From: Ligula intestinalis
Lineage: Eukaryota; Platyhelminthes; Cestoda; Diphyllobothriidea; Diphyllobothriidae
Assembly (NCBI GenBank): GCA_036362985.1
Contig: JAYGXS010000003.1
Coordinates: 50,092,428-50,156,427, forward strand
Reading direction: 5' to 3'
DNA: 64,000 nt
Below, in pieces: positions 1 through 11,245 of this stretch (the stretch's first letter is position 1; every line of letters begins with the position of its first letter). The position numbers were made by a program, and so were the translations under genes. The notes under the pieces are model-generated. The model searched no databases and was not told the origin of the DNA. It saw nothing but the letters and a program-made list of their open reading frames with translations.

Positions 1-1567
1 GCACGTTTGGACCGAGCCTTCGTCTTCCGCTTCCATATCTCAGTGATTTTCCACAATCAAGCCGGTTGGTAATGCGATGAAGCGCAGTGGTCAGAGTGAC
101 GTAAGTCGCCGTCTAAAGCACGTCAAGTACGGGGTATCTAATTTCATGTTAATGTTACAGCTAGAAAGGCAGATGCGTCGGATAGAGTTGAAATTTGAAA
201 AGGCCTTAGTGAAATCTCGGAAAGTCATAATACCTCGGCCAAGAAAATTGAACGAACGTCAACTATTGAGTGAGTTATGAAAAGCTATCGACTTTTGGCG
301 GTGTCAGAACAGTCCGACTACATTAAATCCGCCAACTGTAAAATTAAAGACTGTGAGTGTGGATCCCATGGCAAGCAATCAAAGTCGCGGGTAAATGAGG
401 GTGCTGCAGTCTGGAGCACAACAGCGCGGATTAATGCGGCGTCCTGTAAAATACAAAATCGCCTCGAAATCACTAACTAGAATTAATCTATTTATAAGGC
501 GCTTCAGGTTATAAGGCGCATTGCCGTTTTTTGAGAAAATTAAAGGCTTTTAAGTGCGCCTTATACTCCGTGAAATACGTTATGTAGTTGTGGGTTAGAT
601 AAACCGACAGAAACTATAGCTAACTTCCAATCCAATTATCAGAGTTGAAGGCTGCTAATCAGCCAGCCCTGATAAACAGGAATAGCAGGATGAAAACGGT
701 CAAAAGATGACCGAGGTATAAAAAAGGAAAAAAATAACGGTACTGCCGTGTCTCATAATCCTAAAACACATCAAGACACAACAATCAGAGCTTAGCCTTA
801 ATTACTTGAATGTCTATGTCAGCTTAACCACGCCGTTTGTTAAAGGGGAATTATAGGCGAGATTAAAGGCAGACTGAAAAAGACACAGGCAGGTTTTTGT
901 GCCCGCGTCCACCTCCAGTGGTGTATGCGGGAGAGGGAGGAGAGATGATGTGCAAGTCTACTATCACTATCAAGCAAGTCAAGCGCAAGCCATCGCCCGT
1001 CGTCCACTGCACTGTCGGACGTCGTCGTCAATGACGATCGAACTGTCAGGAAGATAGTTAGGACAGAAGATCGATGGATTTAACGGGTTCAGGCAGAGCA
1101 GAGGAGCAGAGGGCGAAGGCGGAATTTTCCAAGGACTAGACTTTAAGTTCAGCGATGATACCCATTTAAGCATTCAAGAAGTCAAGATAGGCGAACGAAC
1201 GTTTTCGATCAATTCATCATCAGGCGTGTACAATAATATAAAGGGGTAGAGTTAGTAAAAGTTTAAGCAACCAATCAACGGTATTCAAGGGGGGAGGGGA
1301 ACTGTTAAGGGAGATCAAAGGGGGCAGGGGGGAGGAGGGGAGTGTCCCCCAAGTAGATCATATTAACAAAAGTCTCGTCACTTTGCGGCATCGTGACACC
1401 AGTGTCAGTGTCTGCGCATGATCTCGCGGCATGCTGGAAGGGGTGCGGATGGAAGTTTAGTTTGTTCTCGGCCACGGGAGCCTTAGGGCCACTACAAAGG
1501 CTTTCTGCGCACACAAGACCGGGTTTGTGAGTCGTATTGCCACGGCTTCTGCCGTCGCAAGTATCCG
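1..1567. other. no gene recognised; left edge
   Basis: I see no convincing coding exon here. The remaining glycerol-3-phosphate dehydrogenase exons, which should lie on the minus strand at lower coordinates than 3525, were not found in this stretch, so they are probably outside the window or lost. The only notable feature is a G-rich tract near 1288-1341. Confidence 0.5.
1288..1341 (+). other. G-rich tract, possible G-quadruplex
   Basis: The plus strand carries several runs of three or more G within about 54 bases (around 1289-1294, 1296-1299, 1320-1324, 1327-1332 and 1337-1340). This composition could form a quadruplex on the plus strand. No promoter or gene start was recognised beside it. 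Confidence 0.35.
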
Positions 1568-2866
1568 TTAACGCAGGAATTTGGAGTGTTCCGCTGGTAC
1601 TTTATACAGGACTCGAAACGCTTCGTTTACGTCTACCCGGTGACCGCTGTCAACCAAGTGAACCAAAATCGCACTAAATATTGACTTGACCTCGCCTTTG
1701 TTTAGCCAGGCAGGATGGTGTTCCCGCGTGTGTTTGGATAGCCGCCTTGTTGTTCGACCAATGAAACTTGCCCCACAGGAGCATGTAAAGTTGTAGATAC
1801 ACATTGATGAGGTCTGCAACGGGAGTCTATTCTTGCCTTCAAGGCATGGAAGTGGAGTGCTTGAAAATACTACTCTTAACTTAGCTGCTGGATAAGAACG
1901 CGCGATTGCAGCGTTTAGGCGAACCTGTAGAAGTTCGCTTGCTGGATCACCTTGAAATGGCAATGTAAGAAATAATGTTTTCTTCTCAGCCGTCGGTACT
2001 TCCGATTTTGGTGGACCTTCTTCCATAAACTTATTGATGAACTTCTCAGGAAATCCGTTTCCTTGTAGGGTGTCTTTTATGAGAACGAGTTCTTTCTCTA
2101 GGGTCTCTGGGGAACAGATTCTCCTGGCTCGGTTCGCGAAGCAGCGGACTAGGCCCCGTTTTTGACTTAGTGGTACAAAACTGTAGAAATTAGTACATTG
2201 CCCTGTCCAGGTTTTCTTGCGAAATACACCTCTACTTTTTGTTCCATCCGATCTTCTACTAAGAAGGACATCCAGAAAGGGGAGGCACTGTCTGTACTCT
2301 TTTTCTAAAGTGAAGGTTAACGCTGGGTGCACCTGATTCACTTTAGCTAAGAAAGTGTCCAACTCAATACTTCCATCTGCTATTACAAATATATCATCCA
2401 CATACCTAGCATAAGCATTAAGATCCTTTATAATAGGGGAAAGATCGTTGCTCTCCAGTTTGCCCATGAAGGCATCAGCTAAAAGAGGTCCTAGTGGTGA
2501 TCCCATCGCTACACCATCGATTTGGCGGTCAAATTGTCCATTAAAGCTGAATTGCACGTTTAACGTAGAGCGAAAGAGTAGTTCTTTTAGGTCCTTGATC
2601 GGCATGCCGATAGGAAATTCCTGTTTAACAATCTCTTCACACAAATATTCTATGGTTTCTGAGAGGGGAGTGTTGGTGAACAGAGACGCGACATCTGAGG
2701 ATAACATCGTTTTCCCCTCGATATTTGTGTTGCTTATGGACTCGACGAATTGAAACGTGTCTCGTAGGCCGAACGGTGCTATTTGGCGCAGGATCGGTTT
2801 CAGCTTTTCTGCCAGCCACTTTGCAATTGCATGATATGGCGAATTGCACATACCAATTATCACAAC
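1568..2866 (-). mobile_element. Penelope-like element copy 1, RT plus GIY-YIG endonuclease part
   Basis: This is the 3' portion of a Penelope-like retroelement. The frame reads from the RT N-terminal motif beginning MCNSPYH (near 2855), through QIDGVAMGSPLGPLLA and the RT active site YVDD (near 2400), to a C-terminal GIY-YIG domain. In that domain the usual GIY and YIG motifs read as CIYNF and FIGRT, followed by a KHTREH motif. PLE reverse transcriptases resemble telomerase RT and prime from endonuclease-cut DNA. The frame is open for more than 400 codons but ends soon after KVPAEHSKFLR, so the usual end of the nuclease, with its late Glu and Asn, is missing. Above 2866 the reading frame enters the antisense of the plus-oriented PLE segment and is not part of this protein. 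The copy is probably inactive. Confidence 0.85.
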
Positions 2867-3250
2867 TTGTCTTCGGAAACTCAAAAACCAAGGTTTCCTT
2901 AGTGAACAAGAGTTTGAAGCGCTCAAATCCACAGGCACAGTCCCCCCAAGGTTATATGGGTTGCCTAAGATTCACAAACCAGATGTTCCAATACGGCCAA
3001 TAATTGATATGTGCAATTCGCCATATCATTCAATTGCAAAGTGGCTGGCAGAAAAGCTGAAACCGATCCGGCGCCAAATAGCACCGTTCGGTTTACGGGA
3101 CACGTTTTAATTCATCGAAACCATAAGCAACACAAATATCGAGGGGAAAACGATGTTATCCTTAGATGTCGCGTCTCTGGTCACCAACATTCCCCTCTCA
3201 GAAACCATACAATATTTGTGTGAAGAGATTGTTAAACAGGAATTTTGCCT
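2867..3250 (+). mobile_element. inverted 5' segment of PLE copy 1
   Basis: On the plus strand this encodes the upstream RT region of the same PLE family. The reading is LRKLKNQGFLSEQEFEALK, then GLPKIHKPDVPIRPI, then CNSPYHSIAKWLAEKLKP, a stop codon near 3107, and continued homology up to IVKQEF near 3245. About 240 bp (3003-3245) repeats, in inverted orientation, the minus-strand stretch 2622-2866. The segment abuts the minus-strand 3' portion head to head, as in an insertion made by priming from both ends. The in-frame stop and the lack of downstream RT show it is a dead fragment. Confidence 0.8.
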
Positions 3251-3524
3251 ATCTTGACTTCTTGAGGACTAGAGTTTACACCAAATACAATTTACAGCAG
3301 AGCAAAAGTGCGACTCGGGTTCACAGAAGAGAACTCGGAACTATCTTTACTGAGGGAGCATTTGCACCAAATCTGAAATTATTTAAATATTCCTCAAAAA
3401 AGGGCTTCAGAAACAGTCGGCAGGTGTTCGACGCTCAAAGACCAACTTATCTGGTCTTTGGACGCAGGCAAAATAAGACGATTGTTTTCAACAAACAAGT
3501 GGAGCCAGAGGAAATAAAACTCAC

Positions 3525-3717
3525 ACCGATCACCAAAGAATTCGAAGATGAATTTTTTCATCTCCATGAAGCCCAGACGGATGATTGCAGCCTTCGTATT
3601 GTCACCGTAGCCGAGGCCCTGCGCGAGGCCAGCACCAACAGCAACAATATTTTTAAGGGCTCCACATAATTCGGCGCCCACTTCGTCTTTGATCACCGAA
3701 ACACGGAAATAAGGAGT
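3525..3717 (-). CDS. glycerol-3-phosphate dehydrogenase, exon 4
   Basis: NAD-dependent cytosolic glycerol-3-phosphate dehydrogenase interconverts dihydroxyacetone phosphate and glycerol 3-phosphate. This exon reads [20 protein letters not shown], then [20 protein letters not shown], then [13 protein letters not shown]. It covers the start of the C-terminal substrate-binding domain: the Lys in CGALKN and the GDNTKAA segment are family hallmarks. An AG acceptor lies at 3719-3718, and the sequence joins exon 3 in phase 0 (LFE to TPYFR), exactly where the animal enzyme continues. The 3' border is uncertain: a GTGAGT donor at 3524 fits best, with alternatives within about 10 bases. The remaining roughly 120 residues are not seen in the window. 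GLAQGLGYG replaces the common GFxDGLGYG, a mild change. Confidence 0.9.
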
Positions 3718-4164
3718 CTATGGGTGAAAGATATGCGATTTAAACTGGGGTTATAAGTACCAGTCATCACTGCCTGCTAGCAACAAGTGAAATAAGATGT
3801 CATTGATGGTAAAAACCAGCCTCATCTCCACCTACCGAAGGGTGAGCATGTGCTGACTTTCCAGCGCAAATACAGAATTCGAAAAGGTAACTGAGAACAG
3901 AAAAACGTCACTGGTTGCAGCAAAACACAGTCTTTTATTACTTCCGCGTAAGAACACGATTGTGTAAGTTTGTAGCAACCATCTAGCCTACCTCAGAACA
4001 TACAATCCCTTAACCGCTCTGGTAATCAAATGGTTGCGATTTTTTGGTCCGACTGCCACTTATCATACATCGTGCATTTACGTTATTTCTAGATCAGAGG
4101 GTAAAATGACTAGCATATAGGCTTACTGTCTCAAAGCGCCATGGCTTAACATTAAGGTTAAGAA

Positions 4165-4247
4165 GGCGAAGAAGATGCGATAGCTGGAACAAGAAGTTTA
4201 TTGGCTTCACGTTTCGGATTCTCATCTGCAACCATCATCAGAGGCAG
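4165..4247 (-). repeat. dispersed CGAAACGT/AATAAA repeat, copy 1
   Basis: Read on the minus strand it carries CTGATGATGG, then ATCCGAAACGT, then AATAAAC, then CTTGTTCCAGC followed by a GCATCTTCTTC run. The same ordered module recurs at 4.75, 29.4, 52.0, 55.2, 55.8, 57.95, 58.5 and 59.1 kb. It resembles ends of PLE-type or SINE elements; its autonomous partner is unknown. Confidence 0.55.
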
Positions 4248-4555
4248 GCGCAGGCAAGGGCTTAAGATTTAAGGTTTTATGAATGACGTATACATCGGTT
4301 TACGCTCGGGATACAGAGGAAAAAAACAACCGGTTGACACAAGAACTTTGTGAGTCAGCAGTCCCCGCAAACTTGGTGTGAAATAACTCCTAGTAGGGTT
4401 CCTAGGCCAATGTTTGCTGTCAAGCAGAGGTTAGGCTGGAAAAGAAACTAATGTGCGAGTCTCGAACTCTTGTTGTACAGATGAAGAACAGGCGATCACT
4501 GGAATAGCAGTTTTCACCCCCTCACTGCTGCTGCGAGCAATTATCACGTACAATT

Positions 4556-4830
4556 TCACCATGTGTGACGAAAATTGCAGAAGGTCACGGCCCAGACGCC
4601 GGTCATCAAGAAATTAGCGCACAAGCGGACAACTATCATCGATAGGGGGAAGCCGCTAATTGTCATAAGTGTGCAGTAGCATAGTAACTGTATACTATAA
4701 ATACTGCAACTCCCTGTGCAGGAATTACCCGTTTCTGTTATTGCCTCTGAGGATGAATCCGTGAGGGATTTCGAAACGTCAGGCGAATAAAGTTGTTGTC
4801 CCAGCGATCGCATCTACTTCTTTTCGATTG
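4556..4830 (+). repeat. dispersed CGAAACGT/AATAAA repeat, copy 2
   Basis: The plus strand has GCTAATTGTCATAAG (near 4653), GGAATTACCCG (near 4720), TTTCGAAACGTCAGGCGAAT (near 4769) and a GATCGCATCTACTTC tail (near 4806). These blocks occur in the same order in the copies at 58255-58545 and 58825-59160, so the repeat unit is at least 250 bp. Confidence 0.55.
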
Positions 4831-7800
4831 TTCGCATGTTCACTCTTATAAGCTTACCGTTTTTCGCCTTGAATTAAAAGTGCCTCTAACTTAATCGGCA
4901 TAAGCGTGGAAAGTGAAGGACCAGTCAGTAGGCCCAGATCGTCTTGCGTTCTTGCTCCGCTACGGAGTCACACCAGTTTCTTTGGAATTTCGGTTCTGCA
5001 ACCTAAGAATTACTTACGTGTGTTAGTACGGACAAGGCGAAATAGAAAAAATTTCCCTTTAGAAGAAACAAACGTGAACACTTCTACTTGTCAGGAATGT
5101 GATAATGCCTGATTTAGCTGGCTCAGATTCTATCTCAGCGAACTGTACATATTCAGCTGGCCTACATTATGTAGGACAATGTAACTTGACGTTAGCAGGA
5201 ATATCTCTTCGGTGTAGGCGAAATGGGTCGGCAACTGTGTTTAGAGAGGTGTTCAGGAATCGAAGGGTCAGATTCTATGGATGATTACGGACCACAAAGG
5301 GGGAAGGGGGAAAGGGGTCCGACAGCTAAATCATATCGCCCCGTTGCCCCTGTCCCGTTTCGTGTTAAGAGGCGGCAGGATGCAAGCTGTCACGGTCTCG
5401 CAACGGAATGGGTGCCCTGGAGATGTATGCTATCTTTGGCTACTCTCTTATATTACTGTATTTGCCTGATAATTAATAATGGAAAACGCTCGTTCGACTA
5501 ACTCGACTTCCTGAGAGTTAACATATCGTTAAAGCCGCATAGTCATCTGAAGTGTTCAATAAAGGAGGCAGTCAAATGGGATCGGCAAACATGTGCCACC
5601 CCGCCAAACCTCCTATTGGTCATCCGACCAAAACTGTGGGTGTGGTGACCTTAATACTTTGCGCGTGAAAGGACGTCGTAAGGCGGGAAACATCGGTCCA
5701 CGCGGGTATATTTGTACTATGCAGGTTGCCCACGGACTAACGGTCAGTGGGTCAAGGTAGGATAGGCCTGGCCGGTACAAACGAGAGGCAATGCATCTTT
5801 TAGCCATTTTTGATATCGCCAGACTTGACTCCCATGACAGAAGTGAATTTTTGTCACGTTAGTTCCTCTAAATTGAGTAAATTAAATCGTTATGAAAAAG
5901 CAGATTTTTTGCGATATCGTAGCTTCGGCTGCGAGAAAAATAAGGAAGTAGAGACGTCTAGTACGTCAATGTTAACAAGAATTAGCCTCACAATTAGACC
6001 AGACAGAAGTTCAGTTATTGCTTGTGGACCCAACGCTTCAAATGTCCACGGAGGCTAACCATTCAACCCAGTTTAACTATAGTTTAGGGGAACATGTGGC
6101 CTCAGTGCGTAAATTCCGATTTTTTCACACCCAGTATGCCTATGGGGATTCGGTTGTAAGAACAGTTGGCCCCATCGACATCGAAGTTTATTCGCAATCT
6201 TTTGCTGCTGCAGTCATAAGCATAGGAGCGAAGGATTATCGAATTCACGTTGTTCAGCCTGTTCATGAAGGTTAAATTATACTGTATATTTTAAGACCCT
6301 TATTGCGCATTTTTGGTCGTTCAAACAAGCAAATTATCTAAAAACAGTAGATTTGAAGCTCAACGGTACACGTGTTTATGTGTTTTTGAAGTTTTTATTT
6401 TGACAAGTGTCAGTTTTCTCTAGAATTTCTTCGATTAGGGTAGTTAATGGGTCTTGTGAGGTCTAACGTAATACAATAGTTTAATACCTTATCGAAGTGG
6501 ATAGAGGTCAATAGTCAGAACCGTCGTGCTATTCTTCTGATCTTCGGGATTACTTAATGGGTTCGGCATAAGAAAGGCAAGCCAGTTATTGTTAACCACT
6601 AGTAGGGTCCGGGATGCCCAATGCTTCAGGGTGTCACAAACTGAGATAATCGAACTTGGGGTGACTAGTGAGTGCAACGAATATTGCTCAACTGGGAGGG
6701 AGAACGACTACAGGTACTGGGAATCGGTGAAGTAACTGACATCTGAAGATAACATCAGGGACAGAGAATTGGTGACTGATAAATGGAAGAGTAAGCAGAA
6801 TCTGATCTCACAATTGAATCAACCCATTCATGTGATCCACCTCATGTTTGATATGTAGAAACTACGAAGATGAAAAGCTCTACGTGGTCGGAACGTCATT
6901 TAATGGAGCCGTTTTGTCTAAATGATTGGCCCAACAAAGGTGGAGGGAATTTCTAAGTAGTTGCACCTTGCAGAAGTCGAAACATTTTTCCCAGAGGTAG
7001 TGTTCCAGAAACAATTTGTCAAGACTATTAGTAAGCTACGATTAGAATGAGGCTGGCAGAAAAGGCCTTGAGAAAATTGCTGATTTCTTGCAGTTGAGCT
7101 ATATTTGAGAGGTCATCACGGCTAACAGAGCAGTGTGCAGTAATGTATCTCAGGCATCTGTCGAAGTTCCTGGCTTAAATTTTACCATACCAGAAACTCA
7201 CGCATGGATAGAGTCTAGACTCGATTTTCGACTAGTGGCAGTTTCATTGCATCTTAATTACTACTATTCACTTACTTTAAGAACCAACTTGATGAAGATG
7301 ATGACTTGGCTGCACGATTGTCCGATAACTCATTTCCAAATAAGCCGCATCTTACATATAGACGCACATCGTCAAAGGTTCGAAAAATGAGCGCCATTTT
7401 ACGATGATTTAACCATTGATAGCAACTACCCATTGATATTTCAGTAAATTTAATTAGTTATTGGTACGGTTTAAATGCGTTTTCCTATTATGCCAACACA
7501 TCGGCTGATTAAGACAATTTATTACAAGATCAAGTATAAAAAACCGAGTCTTTTGGGACTCTAACAAACAAACAGAAAAGCTGTTTAAGTCACCAGTCTC
7601 CAAAGAATGTTAACGGCAAGTCTCGGTGGCCTGAGCCTCAAAAAGGGCAAGTTAAAAAGGGAAATTAGTGAGCTGCACAACGGTTTTAAGACTGAAAATG
7701 CTGGAACATGAGTGGAATGGACCATTTTCAAATACAACAGGGCATGGGAATAAGCCTTGCTAACTCTAAAATTTGTATAATATTAATGAACCAAAAAAAT

Positions 7801-7849
7801 TTAATCCAAATGCCGAGTTAGATGAAAGTGCAAGCATGAGATAAATTAC

Positions 7850-8038
7850 CTCGAATAGAGCTTTTAATTCCCGGCCCCGTACTAGGTCCAAGGAGGCTAC
7901 AGTTGCTTCGCAGAACATTTCTTTAGCGACTTCACCTGCCAAGTTGGCTCCCATAAGAACTGCGCAGGGGATTTTCAATCGTTCACGGATGAGGTCGGTG
8001 AGGAGTCTCACTCCGACACCCGCCTTTTCGTCTAATCC
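7850..8038 (-). CDS. glycerol-3-phosphate dehydrogenase, exon 3
   Basis: This 189-nt exon (63 codons, phase 0 at both ends) reads GLDEKAGVGVRLLTDLIRER, then LKIPCAVLMGANLAGEVAKE, then MFCEATVASLDL. It continues directly from SLIK of exon 2, as in the animal enzyme. The VLMGANLAGEVA stretch is the conserved end of the NAD-binding Rossmann domain, and the following FCE is also conserved. The acceptor is CTTTAG at 8044-8039, and the donor after TTCGAG is GTAATT at 7849. Both borders are supported by sense and by homology. Confidence 0.92.
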
Positions 8039-10012
8039 CTAAAGTATTGCAAAAACCGACGAAGTTATATCACTCGTACAGAGCCTCCAACAACTGGATT
8101 GAGGCAACATGTCCGTAGCAGTCGAGTCGGCATATGGAATTAATGTACTATTTTAGGGATATCAAAAACTCTGAAAATAGAAGTAGGTGACAGGATTAGC
8201 AATAGCAAAAATAAGACAGCTGAAAATACACGCCATGTTTAGAGAGAGGAGATACGGACGAGACCGAAATTCTGGTAGGCCATGATCTGCCATACAGTAT
8301 AACTATCCAGCCATCATTTTGTAAGGAGTAAACAATGGCAGTATTTGGTTCTGCTCTTAGATCATATAAGTACACGTTACCATTATTCACTCAAACCTTC
8401 CCTATCTTAGCTGATAGAGATAATGCCCTTAAAAAGGCTAACTCTAAACGAAGAACTAGAGTTCAAGCTACAAGAAATTTTAGATTTTGATGGATATACT
8501 CTATGTACAACCAGAAAAAAGGCCCAAAAACAGAGTTTATTCACATTTTTGTCGGCAGTCGTTCGTACTCAGATATTTACAATAAATACAATGAGAAAAA
8601 ATATGCTCGAAGATCACATCTCAGGAGTATATTAAAAATGATAGTAACACACGAATACCTCGATCAAAGAATAGGAATTAGCACCGAAGATGTTGAGAGA
8701 GTTTACTAAACAATAGTTTCAATAACTTTATACACCTTCCCTTAGCAAGTTCTTGTAGTTTGAAAGTTACAATACAAAGTTACAAATACAATGGTTCGAA
8801 AAGTCATTATTTTAAACACCCCTTTTAAAAGAAAGTGTTAATCATTCCAAGAGCCCAACACAACAGCAAGATATTTACTGGTGTACATTTTCGGGCGATC
8901 AGTCAATAGTCTCCGTTAGAAGCACTCCGATTTTCTGAGTCATAATCACGTAAAAAAAGATGGACGCTACACACGTTTTACTTGACCAATATTCATGAAC
9001 AGCCCCAACCTGTTGAAACAAGCACGAACATTAGAAGCCGCACGTTCTTCACCGTACTGTGTATCAATAAAGCACTTACGTTCGACAGACCTATGATGAA
9101 ATCCGATTTAGATGGCGTCAACGCGAAACGACTTGTGATGAATAACCGATAAATTTAGGCCAACGGTAAAATCGAAACATCGAAGATCTAACAAGTAGCT
9201 AGATATCTGAAACTGCCTCAAACTACGGTTCGGACCGATATTTTTGTCAACTTCACAAGGGAGGGTGTAGTGTCATCAACTAAGTACGCCAAACCAATCC
9301 AGGCCATCTACTTCTGGTGCCTTCAAACATCCTTGAGGTCGCATTGAGCATCGACTAGATCCGCATATCTTATACAGAGACTTGATCACAAAATTGGTGG
9401 CAGAAAGGCTATCGCCTGGTATATTAATGGTTGCGAAATCTAAACATGCGGCCATAATACGCCAGTAATGAGGCAATGTAGATAACGCGAAAATCAGTAA
9501 AGGTTCTGGCAAAATTATCGATTCGAATGAATAAGCGGTCAACAATCTGGTTATTCGGTGTGTTTGAGGCTGTCTACTCCTTCAGACTGGCAGTCGTCGA
9601 TCGAAAGGAACGCGTTCACCTTGTACGTCATTAAAGAATTCTTTGAAATGATAATGCTTTTGTAGCTAAAAGTGCCTTCATTTTAACGAACCAATATCGT
9701 TCATATAATCATGGTAGGTCAGTCGGTATTCGTGTGCAGCATAGCCGAGACAGCACATAATATCTTCAGCACAAGATTAACAAAGAAGTTTATACGCAAC
9801 GACGTACTGACACAAACCATACTTGTCTACAGCAAGATCTAACACGGTACGGTCGTGAGACACCATTTAGGCAGTGTCCGTGGACAAAATTATAAGAATA
9901 TATAATCAAACAAAAATGCAATAAAGCCCACAAAACATTAAGATGGAGGACCTCACGTGTCTCCATGACTTGCTAGTAGCAATGCAGATATGGGAGATAA
10001 AAATGACCTTAC
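8039..10012 (-). other. intron 2 of the glycerol-3-phosphate dehydrogenase gene
   Basis: About 2.0 kb between exons 3 and 2. I see no recognisable mobile element or coding exon in it. Open frames near 8423-8709 and 9276-9545 match nothing I know. Confidence 0.7.
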
Positions 10013-10267
10013 TTTAATGAGCGAGCATCCATATGCATTCGGTTTCAGAACTGGCTTGATTGTGTCACAAGCCCTTGACAAAAACTGATGTGGAACGACG
10101 AACATCAGGACGTCGGCATCCTTCGTGCAATTGGCAAGGTCTGGATCTGCAATGAGATTGGGTGGAAGTTTGATGCCCGGAAGATATTTTATATTTTCGT
10201 GTGAGGTGTTTATGATCTCCGTGAGCTTTTTTCCGTTTACGACTTCTTCAAACACCCACATTTTGAC
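10013..10267 (-). CDS. glycerol-3-phosphate dehydrogenase, exon 2
   Basis: This 255-nt exon encodes [20 protein letters not shown], then [20 protein letters not shown], then a stretch with [20 protein letters not shown], ending SLIK. These match the core Rossmann-fold segment of eukaryotic NAD-dependent glycerol-3-phosphate dehydrogenase: MWVxEE, the KYLPGxKLPPN loop and VPHQF are all hallmark blocks. The acceptor is TTATAG (AG at 10269-10268) and the donor is GTAAGG from 10012, directly after the Lys codon. It is separated from exon 1 by only 36 nt. Confidence 0.95.
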
Positions 10268-10303
10268 CTATAAGTATTGATAGAAGTACAAACGAAATAA
10301 TAC
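10268..10303 (-). other. 36-nt microintron
   Basis: On the minus strand exon 1 ends ...GATGAG and is followed by GTATTATTTCG; the acceptor is ATACTTATAG, after which the protein resumes as VKMWVFEE. The homologous protein runs uninterrupted across the junction (AFDDE to VKMWVFEE), which fixes both borders. Introns of 30-40 nt near 5' ends of genes are common in parasitic flatworms. Confidence 0.88.
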
Positions 10304-10411
10304 CTCATCATCAAACGCCTCCAAGTTCAAAACATTATATCCAACTATTTTTCCGATTGTCGAACCCCAGTTACCCGAACCAATAATAGCAACACGACGT
10401 TTGGTGGTCAT
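10304..10411 (-). CDS. glycerol-3-phosphate dehydrogenase, exon 1
   Basis: The exon encodes MTTKRRVAIIGSGNWGSTIG, then KIVGYNVLNLEAFDDE. GSGNWGS is the diagnostic nucleotide-binding glycine-rich loop of this enzyme, placed at residues 10-16 as in animal orthologues. I chose the Met at 10411 because it starts just before the conserved RVAIIGSGNWG block. The frame stays open upstream to about 10522 and would add a Leu/Arg-rich leader. That leader might be a targeting extension but is more simply 5' untranslated sequence. Exons 1-4 cover roughly the first 215 residues of an enzyme usually near 350. Confidence 0.93.
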
Positions 10412-10747
10412 GATACTAACGCCGCGCAGCAACAGGAAAAGTGTGGATGTAAAAGGAACACGAGCCCTCTTTACCAGCATGTTCAAACAATTTCCATTCG
10501 GTACTAGACTTTTTTGCAACACTGTTTCAATAGTTTAAGCCCAATTTTGTGAACTTTCATGGAATTTTGTAGGTGTTCATATTTAATTACGGATGATGGA
10601 ACGTGGAGACCCACCTCTCATGCTTCCTGCTACAGTAATCGGTAAAAATGCGGGATGGAACACGCTGAAACCCACAAATAAGAAGGCCTAGCTGCAGGGG
10701 GTACCGAAGAGTTTTACTTCGAATGTTTCTGCATCGGTATCTAAGGT

Positions 10748-11243
10748 GTCAAAATCAAAAAACGACCCAAATGATAGAAAGAAAGCGCTTCTCTTCTTTA
10801 ATGTGCCCGAATCCGAAGGAGTAGATGCAGAAACACTTATTCAACAAGAATCTAAGGAAATAACAAAAATCACCCTTAAACTGCTGGACTAAAGTGATGG
10901 ACAGGTATCGATTTTAAGCCTTTTTAGACTAGGTGCAAAACCTACAGAAGGCGGATGGCCTAGAACACTGAAGGCTGTTTTCGAGTCCGACCACATTCCA
11001 AAAACACTACTCACCCGTAGTTGGAGACTTGAAGGCAACACTATCTCGATGCGGTTAGATCTATCTCCTGAGGACAGGATAAAACAACATAAAGCAGTTG
11101 AAAATCGCAAAGAACGTCGTACCGCGAGGGAGAAAAACCTACGCATAATTAATTTTCGGGTAGTCCAGAAGAGGAGACCCCTTTTCAAACCATTGCTAGT
11201 TATGGCCCAGAAAGCTCTCATAGAGTTGTATGCATTCTGCTGA
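10748..11243 (+). pseudogene. LINE-1 ORF1-like RNA-binding protein remnant
   Basis: Translation gives KALLFFNVPESEGVDAETLI (near 10785), a stop near 10888, then SLFRLGAKPTEGGWPRTLKA (near 10918), and RTAREKNLRIINFRVVQKRR (near 11120). NVPES, RLG...RPR-like and the late basic NLRI...VV.KRR block are the usual order of an RRM-like LINE ORF1. The upstream start and any zinc knuckles are not visible. An in-frame stop and the truncated start mark it as dead. Confidence 0.6.
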
Positions 11244-11245
11244 TA

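Larger units (their letters stand above)
3718..7849 (-). other. intron 3 of the glycerol-3-phosphate dehydrogenase gene
   Basis: About 4.1 kb lie between exons 4 and 3. They contain two copies of a dispersed repeat (about 4165-4247 and 4556-4830). I recognise no other coding sequence; the short open frames inside have no splice or domain support. Confidence 0.7.

Noticed and set aside
2448..2753. Plus-strand frame of 101 codons
   Set aside because: Antisense shadow of the PLE RT frame.
3166..3669. 167-codon plus-strand frame
   Set aside because: A patchwork of PLE end, unassigned intron sequence and antisense of the dehydrogenase exon 4.
4733..4790. CTGAGGA...GATTTCGAAACGTC as a hammerhead
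   Set aside because: Core-like and with a possible stem II, but no NUH cleavage site or stem I partner at the right place.
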